DNA of 11,380 nucleotides from contig JAEWMV010000106.1 in the NCBI GenBank assembly GCA_023393045.1, positions 1 through 11,380 on the forward strand, read 5' to 3'. Both the position numbers and the translations under genes were made by a program. Numbering within the stretch: position 1 is the stretch's first letter; every line of letters begins with the position of its first letter. This document shows positions 1 to 6,449 of the stretch, in pieces. The notes under the pieces are model-generated. The model had not been told where the DNA came from. It did no database searches and saw only the letters and a program-made list of their open reading frames with translations. This DNA is from Bacillota bacterium. Its GTDB lineage: Bacteria; Bacillota; Clostridia; Christensenellales; CAG-138.

Positions 1-39
1 GGCTTACAATGCCATTTTTATAAAAGGGAAGGTATCGCC

Positions 40-1002
40 ATGCTCGACGAAAAGCTCCTCATTCCCATAGGCGGAATTCGCCAGCGCATCCACATCAAGA
101 CGGAAGACGAAACAAAGCCCGTGCTGCTTTTTCTGCACGGCGGCCCCGCCATATGCGACAGGCACTATATTCTCAAGTATCACGCCGACCTGACGGATAC
201 CTTCACCCTCGTCTGCTGGGATCAGCGGGGGACGGGCGGCTCATATTACGGCGTAAAGTTCAAGGAGCTTACCATCGAGCGCATAAGGGACGACGCCAAG
301 GAGCTTGTGGAATACCTTTGCAGGCGCTTCAATAAGGATAAAATCTTCGTCATCGGCTTTTCGTGGGGCTCGCAGCTTGGCACTTATCTCTGCCGGGCGT
401 ACCCGGAACGCATCGCTGCGTTCGTAGGCTATGGACAGGTGGTGGACTTGGTGCGCAACGAGGAGCTAGTGTATCGCTTTGCGCTGGAGGAAGCCACAAA
501 GGCCAACGACGCGGAGGCGCTCAAGGTATTAGCGAAGGTAGGCCCGCCCGTGCGCGGCGCGTTCAAAGGCCATCTCAAGGGCGCTGAGGCAGTGCTGCGC
601 GTGGTGCTCAAGTACGGCGGCTACTCGCCCCATGTCAACAGCGGCGGCTTCGCCATGTACATTTTGCGCTCCGGCGAATATTCTTTGCGTGACCTTTGGG
701 GTATATTCAGGGGATACAGGCGCGTCACCGAGGCGCTCCAAAAAAACAGCGAACCCACGAATTTTCCAAAAAGCGGCTCACGCTTTGCCATGCCGTTTTA
801 CATCTTCCACGGGCGGCGCGACTATTATACGCCCGCCTCGCTTGTGGAGGAATGGTACCCCATGATAGAAGCGCCGGATAAATGCCTTGTGTGGTTTGAA
901 AATTCGGGGCACGACCCCATGAGCGACGAAGGGGATAAGTTCAAGCCCCTCCTGCGCGAGAAGCTGCGCGCGGTGAAGGAGAGGGAGTCGGCCCGCGTAT
1001 GA
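40..1002 (+). CDS. alpha/beta hydrolase, proline-iminopeptidase-like
   Basis: Predicted cytoplasmic serine hydrolase of the alpha/beta-hydrolase fold, 320 residues, the usual size for proline iminopeptidase relatives (S33-type). Seen: the oxyanion-hole HGGP at residues 33-36, DQRGTGGS at 61-68 (typical of prolyl aminopeptidases), the nucleophile elbow GFSWGS with Ser108, a candidate acid Asp261 in HGRRDYYTP, and the catalytic His291 in NSGHDP. A cap region lies between about residues 140 and 240. There is no signal peptide. The ATG is preceded by a purine-rich GGGAAGG ribosome binding site about 8 bases upstream. Known of the family: cleavage of N-terminal proline from peptides, but many relatives act on other amides or esters, so the substrate is not assigned. 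It is followed 44 bases later by the CoA-binding protein on the same strand and may be co-transcribed with it. Fold and catalytic triad are secure; the peptidase role is moderate. Confidence 0.88.
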   Translation: MLDEKLLIPIGGIRQRIHIKTEDETKPVLLFLHGGPAICDRHYILKYHADLTDTFTLVCWDQRGTGGSYYGVKFKELTIERIRDDAKELVEYLCRRFNKDKIFVIGFSWGSQLGTYLCRAYPERIAAFVGYGQVVDLVRNEELVYRFALEEATKANDAEALKVLAKVGPPVRGAFKGHLKGAEAVLRVVLKYGGYSPHVNSGGFAMYILRSGEYSLRDLWGIFRGYRRVTEALQKNSEPTNFPKSGSRFAMPFYIFHGRRDYYTPASLVEEWYPMIEAPDKCLVWFENSGHDPMSDEGDKFKPLLREKLRAVKERESARV

Positions 1003-1046
1003 ACGAAGCGGCCGCGTTTGCGGCATGCTGAATGAAGGAGGCCATT

Positions 1047-1406
1047 ATGGAACTCAACGAGATCATGAAGGAGAAATGCTTCGTCGTCGTGGGCAATACG
1101 CTCGATGAGGACAAGTACGCTTTTAAAATCAAGGAAGGCCTGATCGAGCACGGCTATACCGTTTACGCCGTGGGCAAGGAGCTCGCCTCCATCAACGACG
1201 TGCCGGAGGAGATCGACGTCGTCGATTTGTGCATCCATCCGGCAAAAGGCATCGCGCTGCTTCGAGAGTGCACGAAACCCTTCAAGTGCATCGTCATTCA
1301 GCCGGGCGCGGAAAGCGAGGAGATCGAGAAGTTCCTCGAGGAAAAGCAATGGCCGTATATCCATGGCTGCCTGCTCGTGGGACTGAGCCTCTACGCCAAC
1401 GGATAA
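1047..1406 (+). CDS. CoA-binding domain protein (CoA_binding_2 type)
   Basis: A 119-residue single-domain protein with a Rossmann-like CoA-binding fold. Seen: an N-terminal strand and glycine turn (CFVVVGNT), then DEDKYAFKIKEGLIEHGYTVYAVGKE, matching the family pattern of a strand, a Tyr-containing helix and the HGYxVYxV strand. Near the C terminus are IQPGAES and IHGCLLVGL, also typical of these short proteins. The start is placed at 1047 and not at the ATG 15 bases upstream, because AAGGAGG (1035-1041) lies 5 bases before 1047 and inside the longer reading frame. Known: these proteins resemble the CoA-binding domain of succinyl-CoA synthetases and bind CoA, but their cellular role is mostly unknown. 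It sits downstream of the hydrolase on the same strand and ends convergently against the AraC-type gene. Confidence 0.85.
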   Translation: MELNEIMKEKCFVVVGNTLDEDKYAFKIKEGLIEHGYTVYAVGKELASINDVPEEIDVVDLCIHPAKGIALLRECTKPFKCIVIQPGAESEEIEKFLEEKQWPYIHGCLLVGLSLYANG

Positions 1407-1409
1407 ACG

Positions 1410-1424
1410 GCGCATTGCGCTTTT
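1410..1424 (+). terminator. weak candidate terminator after the CoA-binding gene
   Basis: A short hairpin GCGC-ATT-GCGC (1410-1420) is followed by TTTT (1421-1424), just after the stop at 1406 and in the 26-base gap between convergent genes. The stem is only 4-5 bp, so efficient intrinsic termination is doubtful, although the position fits. Confidence 0.3.
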
Positions 1425-1432
1425 AGGCAGGG

Positions 1433-2314
1433 CTATTTCTTGCCGGTGACCCCGTCCGCGCAAATCGGGATATAGATCCTGCACGTGTCGGCATAGCCTA
1501 TATGCGTCAAATCGGGATATTCCTCAAGGTCGCCGGGGATTTGCTCGTTGAGGAGGTAGCCCGAAGTTGGCAGCCACGTTTTGTACGCATATCCTTCCGG
1601 GCCGCCTATGGTGCCGCGCTGCTCTTCCGTAAACATGGCGTAAAGGCTCTCCGGGAGGCGCTTGCCGATAAAGCCCGCGCGCAGCGGCGCGCCGGGTTCC
1701 ACCTCGACGCCCGTGAAGAAAACCGTCGCAGGCTCCGTAAGTTCTTCGCTTCCCTCAAACTTCGGATACCACATATTCACGATATGCGGCGGCAGGGCGG
1801 GGGAGGGGATTTCCTCCACGCGCCGCAGGAGCGCCTGCGTCAGCGCGTCAAGCACGCGCGAAAAGTCCGCTTCGAGATCGATTTCACATTCCAGTCCGAT
1901 GAGATTGAATTGCTTTCGTATGATTCGCGGCTGCATGGCAAGCCCTCCTTCGCATGGTTTAGCAAGCTTCAGGCGGTGATAGAGCGGCAGGGCGGCGGAA
2001 CTGCGCCGGTATTCGCCTGGGGTGAGCGCGAACATCGCCCGGAAGGCGCGTATGAAGCCCTCCTGCGAATCGAAACGGTAATCGAGCGCCACGTCCAGCA
2101 TGTGCGCCCCTTCCCTGAGCCGCGCCGCGGCCTCGCTCAGCCTGCGGCGGCGGATATACTGCCCTATCGTGCATCCCGCGAGCGCGGGGAATATGCGGTA
2201 GAGATGCGGCAGCGAAACATGCACGTGCGCGGCGACGTCATCGAGGGTAATTTTTTCGGCCAGATTCCGCTCGATGTAATCGACGGCTCCGGCGGTAATC
2301 GCGTAATAATCCAA
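1433..2314 (-). CDS. AraC-family regulator with GyrI-like effector domain
   Basis: Transcription factor of 293 residues. Residues 1 to about 105 form the AraC/XylS double helix-turn-helix: ITLDDVAAHVHVSLPHLYRIF for the first, then LDVALDYRFDSQEGFIRAFRAMF and the closing TPGEYRR. From about residue 125 to the end is a GyrI/Rob-like small-molecule-binding domain (strands around VFFTGVEVEP, YAYKTWLPTSGYLL and CRIYIPI). This order is common in Bacillota activators that respond to amphipathic or drug-like ligands. The start is TTG at 2314: an in-frame stop lies 12 bases upstream (2327-2329), and GGGAGGTG is correctly placed just before it, so no ATG start is possible there. It has its own promoter-like element and probably controls itself or an adjacent gene; the target is not visible. 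Family assignment is firm. Confidence 0.92.
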   Translation of the reverse strand: MDYYAITAGAVDYIERNLAEKITLDDVAAHVHVSLPHLYRIFPALAGCTIGQYIRRRRLSEAAARLREGAHMLDVALDYRFDSQEGFIRAFRAMFALTPGEYRRSSAALPLYHRLKLAKPCEGGLAMQPRIIRKQFNLIGLECEIDLEADFSRVLDALTQALLRRVEEIPSPALPPHIVNMWYPKFEGSEELTEPATVFFTGVEVEPGAPLRAGFIGKRLPESLYAMFTEEQRGTIGGPEGYAYKTWLPTSGYLLNEQIPGDLEEYPDLTHIGYADTCRIYIPICADGVTGKK

Positions 2315-2336
2315 ACGAACACCTCCCTATGCGTTG

Positions 2337-2345
2337 AGTATAGCA
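2337..2345 (-). promoter_or_regulatory. extended -10 promoter for the AraC-type gene
   Basis: On the minus strand TGC is followed by TATACT (-10 at 2337-2342, TG at 2344-2345), 22 bases upstream of the TTG start. The -35 region (2360-2365, AGGAAA) is poor, as is usual for extended -10 promoters. The resulting leader would be very short. Confidence 0.5.
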
Positions 2346-2415
2346 TGGGAGGCGTTCGTTTTCCTGATGATTCTTATCAATTTTGAAGCGGAGTCGCGCT
2401 TTGCCCTGCCGCGCG

Positions 2416-3417
2416 TCAGCCTTGGCGCTTGAACGCGAGGCTCGTTCTGATTTTGTCGTTGCGCGCGCCGGGCAGCAACTCCACGAAGCAGAGGCCGACG
2501 CGCTCGCCCTTTGGGTTGAGTATTTCGGCCAGCAGCTCGAAAAAGAAGATGTTGAACTGGCCGTCCGTCACCGGCTGGATGAGGTATTCCTCCTCCTTCA
2601 CGCCCGGTATGCTTACCTTCCAGCCGGAGGAGAAGCGATATTGCGTGTCCGGTTCGGTGATAAAGGTAAGCGGTTCTATCGCGTAGCCGTCAGCGCGTCG
2701 GTACTCCCCGTTTTCGCGTATATACGTGCCGTCCGCGTAGCCCGTCTGCGGGAAGGAAAAGAGCATGACCTCCTCATTGTCGAAGAAGCGCAGCGAGAAC
2801 CACTCCCAGTTCGTAACGGGCTTTGTCAGCGCGTACGTGCCGCCCTGCCTGTCAAACCACGCCTTTCCGTGCACCTTATGCTCTTTGCCGTTGAGCGTGA
2901 GCGTGCCGTCCGCGAGCATGTTGGTGAAGGAATAATAGTAGGTGACCTGCCGCGGGTCGCCCAGTACGCCCATTTGCAGCTTGCCGTCCTCGCAATGCCA
3001 AACGGGCGCTTTTTGCGCGCGCATGGAAAGGCGCAGCGCGTATTCCTTCGCGTTCATCACCAGGCGCATGTCGCCCAGCACGCTTTTGTCGTTGGGGTTG
3101 TATCGGATGGCGGCAAGTTTACCGAAGGCGGTCTCGTTGTGCGTGCTTGTAATACCCTTGCCGAAGAAAGCCAATTGCTGGCCGTTGTAATGCGCGCCGG
3201 TGCCGACGTCCGTCACGGAGATCAAAAGCATGTGGAACTTCAAACCTGATATTTTTACCTTGGCGAGCGTGAACTGGAAGGCGAACATGTGCTTTTCCTC
3301 GTCCTCCAGATAGCCTGTTGCATACCACCACTCGCTGCATTTTTTGTGCGTGAGGAATTCGTCCTCAAAACGCCTGTGCGGCACGCCCGTGCCCTCCGTA
3401 TACACGATTTTCCTCAT
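2416..3417 (-). CDS. CrtC/AttH-type lipocalin-like domain protein
   Basis: A 333-residue protein of the family that includes carotenoid 1,2-hydratase CrtC and AttH (lipocalin-like double domain). Seen: EWWYATGYL at residues 29-37, the central GKAWFDRQ (184-191) and NWEWFSLRF (203-211), and a C-terminal strand set ending in CFVELLPG. The first half carries the substrate-face strands, and the second repeats the barrel. There is no convincing signal peptide. Known: CrtC adds water to the terminal double bond of acyclic carotenoids; most bacterial relatives have unknown lipophilic or terpenoid substrates, and no carotenoid genes are visible here. The gene starts 21 bases after the stop of the epimerase/dehydratase gene with a GGGAGG site, so the two form an operon and probably act on the same or successive substrates. 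Family assignment is good; the reaction is unknown. Confidence 0.82.
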   Translation of the reverse strand: MRKIVYTEGTGVPHRRFEDEFLTHKKCSEWWYATGYLEDEEKHMFAFQFTLAKVKISGLKFHMLLISVTDVGTGAHYNGQQLAFFGKGITSTHNETAFGKLAAIRYNPNDKSVLGDMRLVMNAKEYALRLSMRAQKAPVWHCEDGKLQMGVLGDPRQVTYYYSFTNMLADGTLTLNGKEHKVHGKAWFDRQGGTYALTKPVTNWEWFSLRFFDNEEVMLFSFPQTGYADGTYIRENGEYRRADGYAIEPLTFITEPDTQYRFSSGWKVSIPGVKEEEYLIQPVTDGQFNIFFFELLAEILNPKGERVGLCFVELLPGARNDKIRTSLAFKRQG

Positions 3418-3438
3418 AGGATACGGCCTCCCTCGGTT

Positions 3439-4476
3439 TTAGTTTTCCGCGACCGGGCGCGTTTTTGACGGTTCCCGCACAAGCCATGCTATCGTATCCG
3501 CGATGGATTCCTCCAGCGGGCGGCAGCGAAAGCCGAGCTCCTCTTCGGCTTTGCGGGCGCAGTAATCGTTGTTGCGCGCGAGGTTGTAGAGCGTGTAGCG
3601 GCTCAACCACGCGGGCTTGCCCGTCATTTTGCCATAGAGCGCGCCGAGTCCCGCAAAGGGGCGCACAAGCCAAAGCGGCGCCGTGAACAGCGGCTTTTTT
3701 CCGCCTGCTTCACGGCATATGGTCTCGATCAACTGCGTGAACGTATAGCAGCGGCTGGCCATGATATAGCCTTCGCCCCTTCTTCCGCGCTCGGCGCAGG
3801 CGAGTATGCCCGCGGCGAGGTCGCGCGCGTCCACCGAGTTGAACGAGCCGCCTATGGCGATGCGAAGCTTCCCTTCGGCCACCATGCGGATGCAGCTTGT
3901 GATGAGGCCGTAGCCGTAATCGTTCGGCCCGAATATGCCGCTGGGATAGACTACGGACGCGTCGAGCTCTTCTTCATGCGCGGCCCTTAAAACAAGTTCC
4001 GTGGCCTCGGCCTTGGTTTGGGCGTAGCAGCCTATAACCTTGTCCGGGTCGTGCGCTTGCACCTCGCAAATCAGCTCGCCATGGGGCAGTTCGGGGATCG
4101 CGCCGGTCGAGCTGACGTAGACGAGCTTTTTGACCTTGTGCGCTACGCAGCGTTCCACGATGTTGCGCGTGCCTTCCACGTTCACCGCGCGCACCTTTGT
4201 GCTGGGCTTCGGGTCTACCGTCACAATGCTCGCGGCGTGCATCACCACGACTTGGGCACCATCGGGCGCAGAGAAGAATTTGTCCAGCGCGGCTGTATCC
4301 AGCAGGTCGCCCTCTATGATTTCAACGCCCTGCGGCATGTTTTTAACCGCCGGATCGTTTGGCATGACGAGCGCACGTATACGCGCGCCCTTCGCGCAAA
4401 GTTCCCTTACGATATTTCCGCCGAGCAGCCCGGTCGCGCCGGTAAGCAGATAAAGTATGTTTTCCATGTTCTCCAT
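3439..4476 (-). CDS. NAD(P)-dependent epimerase/dehydratase (extended SDR)
   Basis: A 345-residue extended short-chain dehydrogenase. Seen: the dinucleotide-binding TGATGLLGG at residues 12-20, an EGDLLD strand end near 55-60, HAAS at 80-83, the active-site VSSTG at 121-125 and YAQTK with Tyr151 and Lys155, then YPSGIFGP at 177-184, typical of the family. The closest general group is the dihydroflavonol-reductase-like or 3-beta-hydroxysteroid-dehydrogenase-like set, which reduces ketones or oxidises alcohols on bulky hydrophobic substrates. The substrate here is not assigned. Two starts are possible, at 4476 and 4467 (MEN repeated); the second has GGAG three bases upstream, so the N terminus is uncertain by three residues. 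It is first in the operon with the CrtC/AttH-type gene, and its promoter region is shared with the divergent TetR gene. Confidence 0.88.
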   Translation of the reverse strand: MENMENILYLLTGATGLLGGNIVRELCAKGARIRALVMPNDPAVKNMPQGVEIIEGDLLDTAALDKFFSAPDGAQVVVMHAASIVTVDPKPSTKVRAVNVEGTRNIVERCVAHKVKKLVYVSSTGAIPELPHGELICEVQAHDPDKVIGCYAQTKAEATELVLRAAHEEELDASVVYPSGIFGPNDYGYGLITSCIRMVAEGKLRIAIGGSFNSVDARDLAAGILACAERGRRGEGYIMASRCYTFTQLIETICREAGGKKPLFTAPLWLVRPFAGLGALYGKMTGKPAWLSRYTLYNLARNNDYCARKAEEELGFRCRPLEESIADTIAWLVREPSKTRPVAEN

Positions 4477-4484
4477 TCCATTTA

Positions 4485-4496
4485 TACACTTGTGTA
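4485..4496. promoter_or_regulatory. candidate TetR operator palindrome
   Basis: TACAC-TT-GTGTA is a perfect 5-bp inverted repeat lying about 6-17 bases downstream of the predicted transcription start of the epimerase/dehydratase operon, where a bound repressor would block transcription. A second copy of the half-motif in opposite orientation, CTTACACA, occurs at 4561-4568, just ahead of the TetR start. It mirrors TGTGTAAG at 4491-4498. Binding by the adjacent TetR protein is inference from position and symmetry. Confidence 0.5.
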
Positions 4497-4508
4497 AGTT
4501 ATGGATTT

Positions 4509-4536
4509 ATTATAGAATAAATTTGCCGAAAATCAA
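4509..4536 (-). promoter_or_regulatory. promoter of the epimerase/CrtC-like operon
   Basis: On the minus strand TTGATT (-35, 4531-4536) is followed after 16 bases by a perfect TATAAT (-10, 4509-4514). Transcription should begin near 4502, giving a leader of about 25-35 bases that contains the palindrome at 4485-4496. Confidence 0.7.
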
Positions 4537-4587
4537 GGCGAAACGCGCGTATTCGCGCATCTTACACAGGACTGGGGGAAATGAGTA

Positions 4588-5145
4588 ATGGAGCAGCCGC
4601 ACACGAACCCGGTGGCGCTGCGCACGCGAAAGGCCATAGCGGACGCGCTTTTGTCGCTGATATGGCAGCAGGCGTATGAAGAGATATCCGTAACGGACAT
4701 CTACAAAAAGGCGGACGTCGTGCGCAAAACCTTCTATAACAATTTCCGCTCGAAGGACGACGTGGTGCGCGCTCTGATCCAGGATATTTTTCTTGAAGTG
4801 GAAACTAGGGTGGACTTGCGGAGTATGAATGTGCGCGGGATACTCGTCATCGTTTTCGATTTTATTCTGGAGAACCGGGTGGCGCTGATATGCTTCTATC
4901 AAAGAGGGCTGCTGCGCTTTGCGAAAGAGAGCATCGCGGCCTATATCACAAGGGAGCATATTTTAGCCATGATGGACGCAAACAAAATAGACGGCAGGGC
5001 GTATAAATACCTTGCCGCGCAGATACCCGCCGTGTTCATCAGCGTGATTGAAACATGGATTGAAAGCGGTTTTGAGGAGCCCGTGGAATTCATGGCGGAG
5101 TTCACCGAGGCGCTCATGTACAAGCCGGGCGCGGCGTTGGGGTGA
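4588..5145 (+). CDS. TetR/AcrR-family transcriptional regulator
   Basis: A 185-residue regulator. The N-terminal DNA-binding domain covers about residues 10-60, with the helix-turn-helix at about 34-54 (ISVTDIYKKADVVRKTFYNNF), where TFYNNFRSKDDV is the usual end of the recognition helix and start of the next. The rest is helical, the variable ligand-binding and dimerisation part, with several aromatic residues (FYQRGLLRF, FISVIETWIE). The start at 4588 has GGGGG 9-13 bases upstream; a nearby ATG at 4581 is out of frame. The gene is transcribed away from the epimerase/dehydratase gene, the classical layout for a local TetR repressor. A plus-strand promoter was not clear in the 111-base gap. 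The ligand is unknown but is plausibly the substrate of the neighbouring enzymes. Confidence 0.92.
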   Translation: MEQPHTNPVALRTRKAIADALLSLIWQQAYEEISVTDIYKKADVVRKTFYNNFRSKDDVVRALIQDIFLEVETRVDLRSMNVRGILVIVFDFILENRVALICFYQRGLLRFAKESIAAYITREHILAMMDANKIDGRAYKYLAAQIPAVFISVIETWIESGFEEPVEFMAEFTEALMYKPGAALG

Positions 5146-5439
5146 GGCGGCGGGGCGTGGAGGCGGAACGCTTCAGGCGCTTGAAATGGTCAGTGTTTTA
5201 TCCTGGACCGATTGTGCTTCCTCTCTCACCTTCTTTTTTGGCTCTTCCTTCTCCAACATGTATTGTAGTTCTACAACAGGATTCCCCTTGTTTTTCATCC
5301 TCTGTTTGTACCCCGCCCGGCGGCATGCTAATATATTATCTGTCGGCGTTTGCCGGGCCTTAGGAAAATTGCCCGCGCCACAGGACGGCCTCCGGCGGCA
5401 AGGCAAGCCAGAATATTACTGAAGAACAGGTGCAAAAGC
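5146..5439. other. intergenic stretch between TetR and PP2C genes
   Basis: About 294 bases without a supported gene. The part from about 5180 to 5310 is visibly richer in A+T than its surroundings and holds a perfect palindrome TTGTAG-TT-CTACAA at 5263-5276. On the minus strand the same stretch is open for a short Lys/Glu-rich peptide (5173-5298, including VVELQYMLEKEEPKKKVREE) without a usable ribosome binding site, perhaps a gene remnant. From 5306 onward are a promoter and a structured leader of about 100 bases for the phosphatase gene. Confidence 0.5.
5306..5334 (+). promoter_or_regulatory. promoter of the PP2C gene
   Basis: TTGTAC (5306-5311), a 17-base spacer and TAATAT (5329-5334), with an extended -10 TGC directly before it. 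The -10 lies between inverted-repeat arms GCCCGGC (5315-5321) and GCCGGGC (5352-5358), which could act as a regulator site or an RNA structure. The transcript would have a leader of about 100 bases. Confidence 0.55.
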
Positions 5440-6204
5440 ATGAGGAAATACATGTTCCAGGCCTTAACTATGGAAAATAGCAAGGGAATCGGCAAGCCCA
5501 ACGAGGATTTTTTCCTGGCGGATGACGCGCGCTGCGTATACATATTGCTGGACGGCGTATCCCGGGATTGCGTAAACGGCGTGTACCCCAACCCCAGCCC
5601 GTCCCGCCGGGCAACTGAGATATTCGCCCAGGCGGCTCATCGGTATATCATCAGCCGGGAGGGAGAGGCAAGCGATTGCCAGGCTCTGCTGCTTGAGGCG
5701 GCCGAGGCCGCCAACCGGGCGGTAGCCGCGGAAAACCGCCTGAATTACAGCGGTCCGGATTATTTTTTGCCCGGCACCGTGGGCATTTTGGCCTGTATAC
5801 GGAATGATACGCTGTACTATGCCTATAACGGCGACTGCCTGGGCGTGCTGGCGGGGGAAGAACGGCTGGCCTTTACCCAAAGCCAGACCAAAAATGTGGC
5901 CGTCCGGCGGGGGGAGTTTACCGCGCGCCAGATACGCGGCGAGATTTGCAACAGCCCTTCCCACCCCTGCGCTTACGGCGTATTTAACGGAGACCCCGCC
6001 GCAATGAAGCTGGTTAGAACGGGGGCCGTGGGCCTCTCGGCCTTCCGGCGGGTGTTGCTGTATACCGATGGGTTTGAAAGCACCCTGTCGGGCCTTGGAG
6101 CCCATGAGCTGCTTAATGTTACCCCCCGGCAGATAGAGGCCATGAGCCGCGCCGAAAAAAGCGCCGACGACAGGACGATTATTATGATAGATATTCATGA
6201 TTAA
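5440..6204 (+). CDS. PP2C-family protein phosphatase
   Basis: A metal-dependent serine/threonine phosphatase domain (PP2C/PPM fold), 254 residues. Seen: the motif NEDFFL with Glu22-Asp23, the metal-binding LLDGVSRD with Asp38-Gly39 (Val-Ser in place of the common Gly-Gly or Met-Gly), PGTVGIL followed by YNGDCLG with Asp132, the SDG-like YTDGFE with Asp210-Gly211, and the closing ADDRTIIMID with Asp243-Asp244. All metal-site acids are present, so it is probably active. The start is taken at ATG 5440, with AGGTG 7 bases upstream; the frame stays open to TTG 5350, but that would overlap the promoter. There is no transmembrane segment, so it is cytoplasmic. No partner kinase is visible. It is followed 16 bases later by a decayed murQ start with its own good ribosome binding site, so the two were once an operon. 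Confidence 0.85.
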   Translation: MRKYMFQALTMENSKGIGKPNEDFFLADDARCVYILLDGVSRDCVNGVYPNPSPSRRATEIFAQAAHRYIISREGEASDCQALLLEAAEAANRAVAAENRLNYSGPDYFLPGTVGILACIRNDTLYYAYNGDCLGVLAGEERLAFTQSQTKNVAVRRGEFTARQIRGEICNSPSHPCAYGVFNGDPAAMKLVRTGAVGLSAFRRVLLYTDGFESTLSGLGAHELLNVTPRQIEAMSRAEKSADDRTIIMIDIHD

Positions 6205-6220
6205 AGGGGGAGACGTTGTT

Positions 6221-6449
6221 ATGAGTCATGATAAGGGGCAGGAATTGCAGGGGCTGACCACAGCGCAGACTCACCCCCGAAACAGAGCGCATTGACCGCG
6301 TATCCACACTGGAAATGGCCGGTATGATAAACCGAGCCGACAGCCGCGTGCATTCCGCCGTGGCCCTTGCGCTGCCCTGGATAGCGGCCGCCATAGACGC
6401 TATTTCCGCCGTGCTGCGGGAGGGGGGACGGCCGGTTGATATCGGCGTG
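6221..6449 (+). pseudogene. murQ: N-acetylmuramate-6-P etherase, 5' fragment, frameshifted
   Basis: Remnant of MurQ, the cytoplasmic enzyme that cleaves the lactyl ether of MurNAc-6-phosphate during cell-wall recycling (normally about 300 residues). Start ATG 6221 with GGGGGAG 8 bases upstream. The first frame reads MSHDKGQELQGLTTAQTHPR and stops at 6293-6295. One extra base around 6279-6281 shifts the homology to the frame from 6282: TERIDRVSTLEMAGMINRAD, then VALALPWIAAAIDAI and VLREGGR, matching the family's T-E-x-I-D, STLEM, LPxIA and GGRLIYIGAG segments. Homology fades within the GGRxxxIG region at about 6431-6449, just before the sugar-phosphate-binding part; the frame stops at 6473. 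So about 60 of 300 residues remain, with a frameshift as well: non-functional. The right end overlaps the 3' end of the convergent kinase gene, marking an old deletion or rearrangement junction. Confidence 0.8.

Noticed and set aside
1011..1024. GC-rich hairpin GCCGC-GTTT-GCGGC between the hydrolase and the CoA-binding gene.
   Set aside because: Five pairs without a T-run; it could be an intercistronic stem but cannot be supported as a terminator.
1502..2386. A long plus-strand open frame of 294 codons across the AraC-type gene.
   Set aside because: It is antisense to a clear AraC/GyrI-like gene, matches no family I recognise, and has no proper start site; long antisense frames are expected in GC-rich DNA.
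2383..3249. A 288-codon plus-strand frame across the CrtC/AttH-type gene.
   Set aside because: It is antisense to a gene with clear family motifs; its composition (rich in Arg, Ala, Val, Leu) is typical of a shadow frame.
4545..4558. Inverted repeat GCGCG-TATT-CGCGC in the TetR intergenic region.
   Set aside because: Low-complexity alternating GC that arises easily in this composition; the TACAC/GTGTA palindrome is the better operator candidate.
5173..5406. A 77-codon minus-strand frame with a Lys/Glu-rich end.
   Set aside because: No usable ribosome binding site before either Met, and no family recognised; kept only as a possible remnant.
5464..6198. A 244-codon minus-strand frame across the PP2C gene.
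   Set aside because: It is antisense to a gene with all PP2C metal-site motifs.
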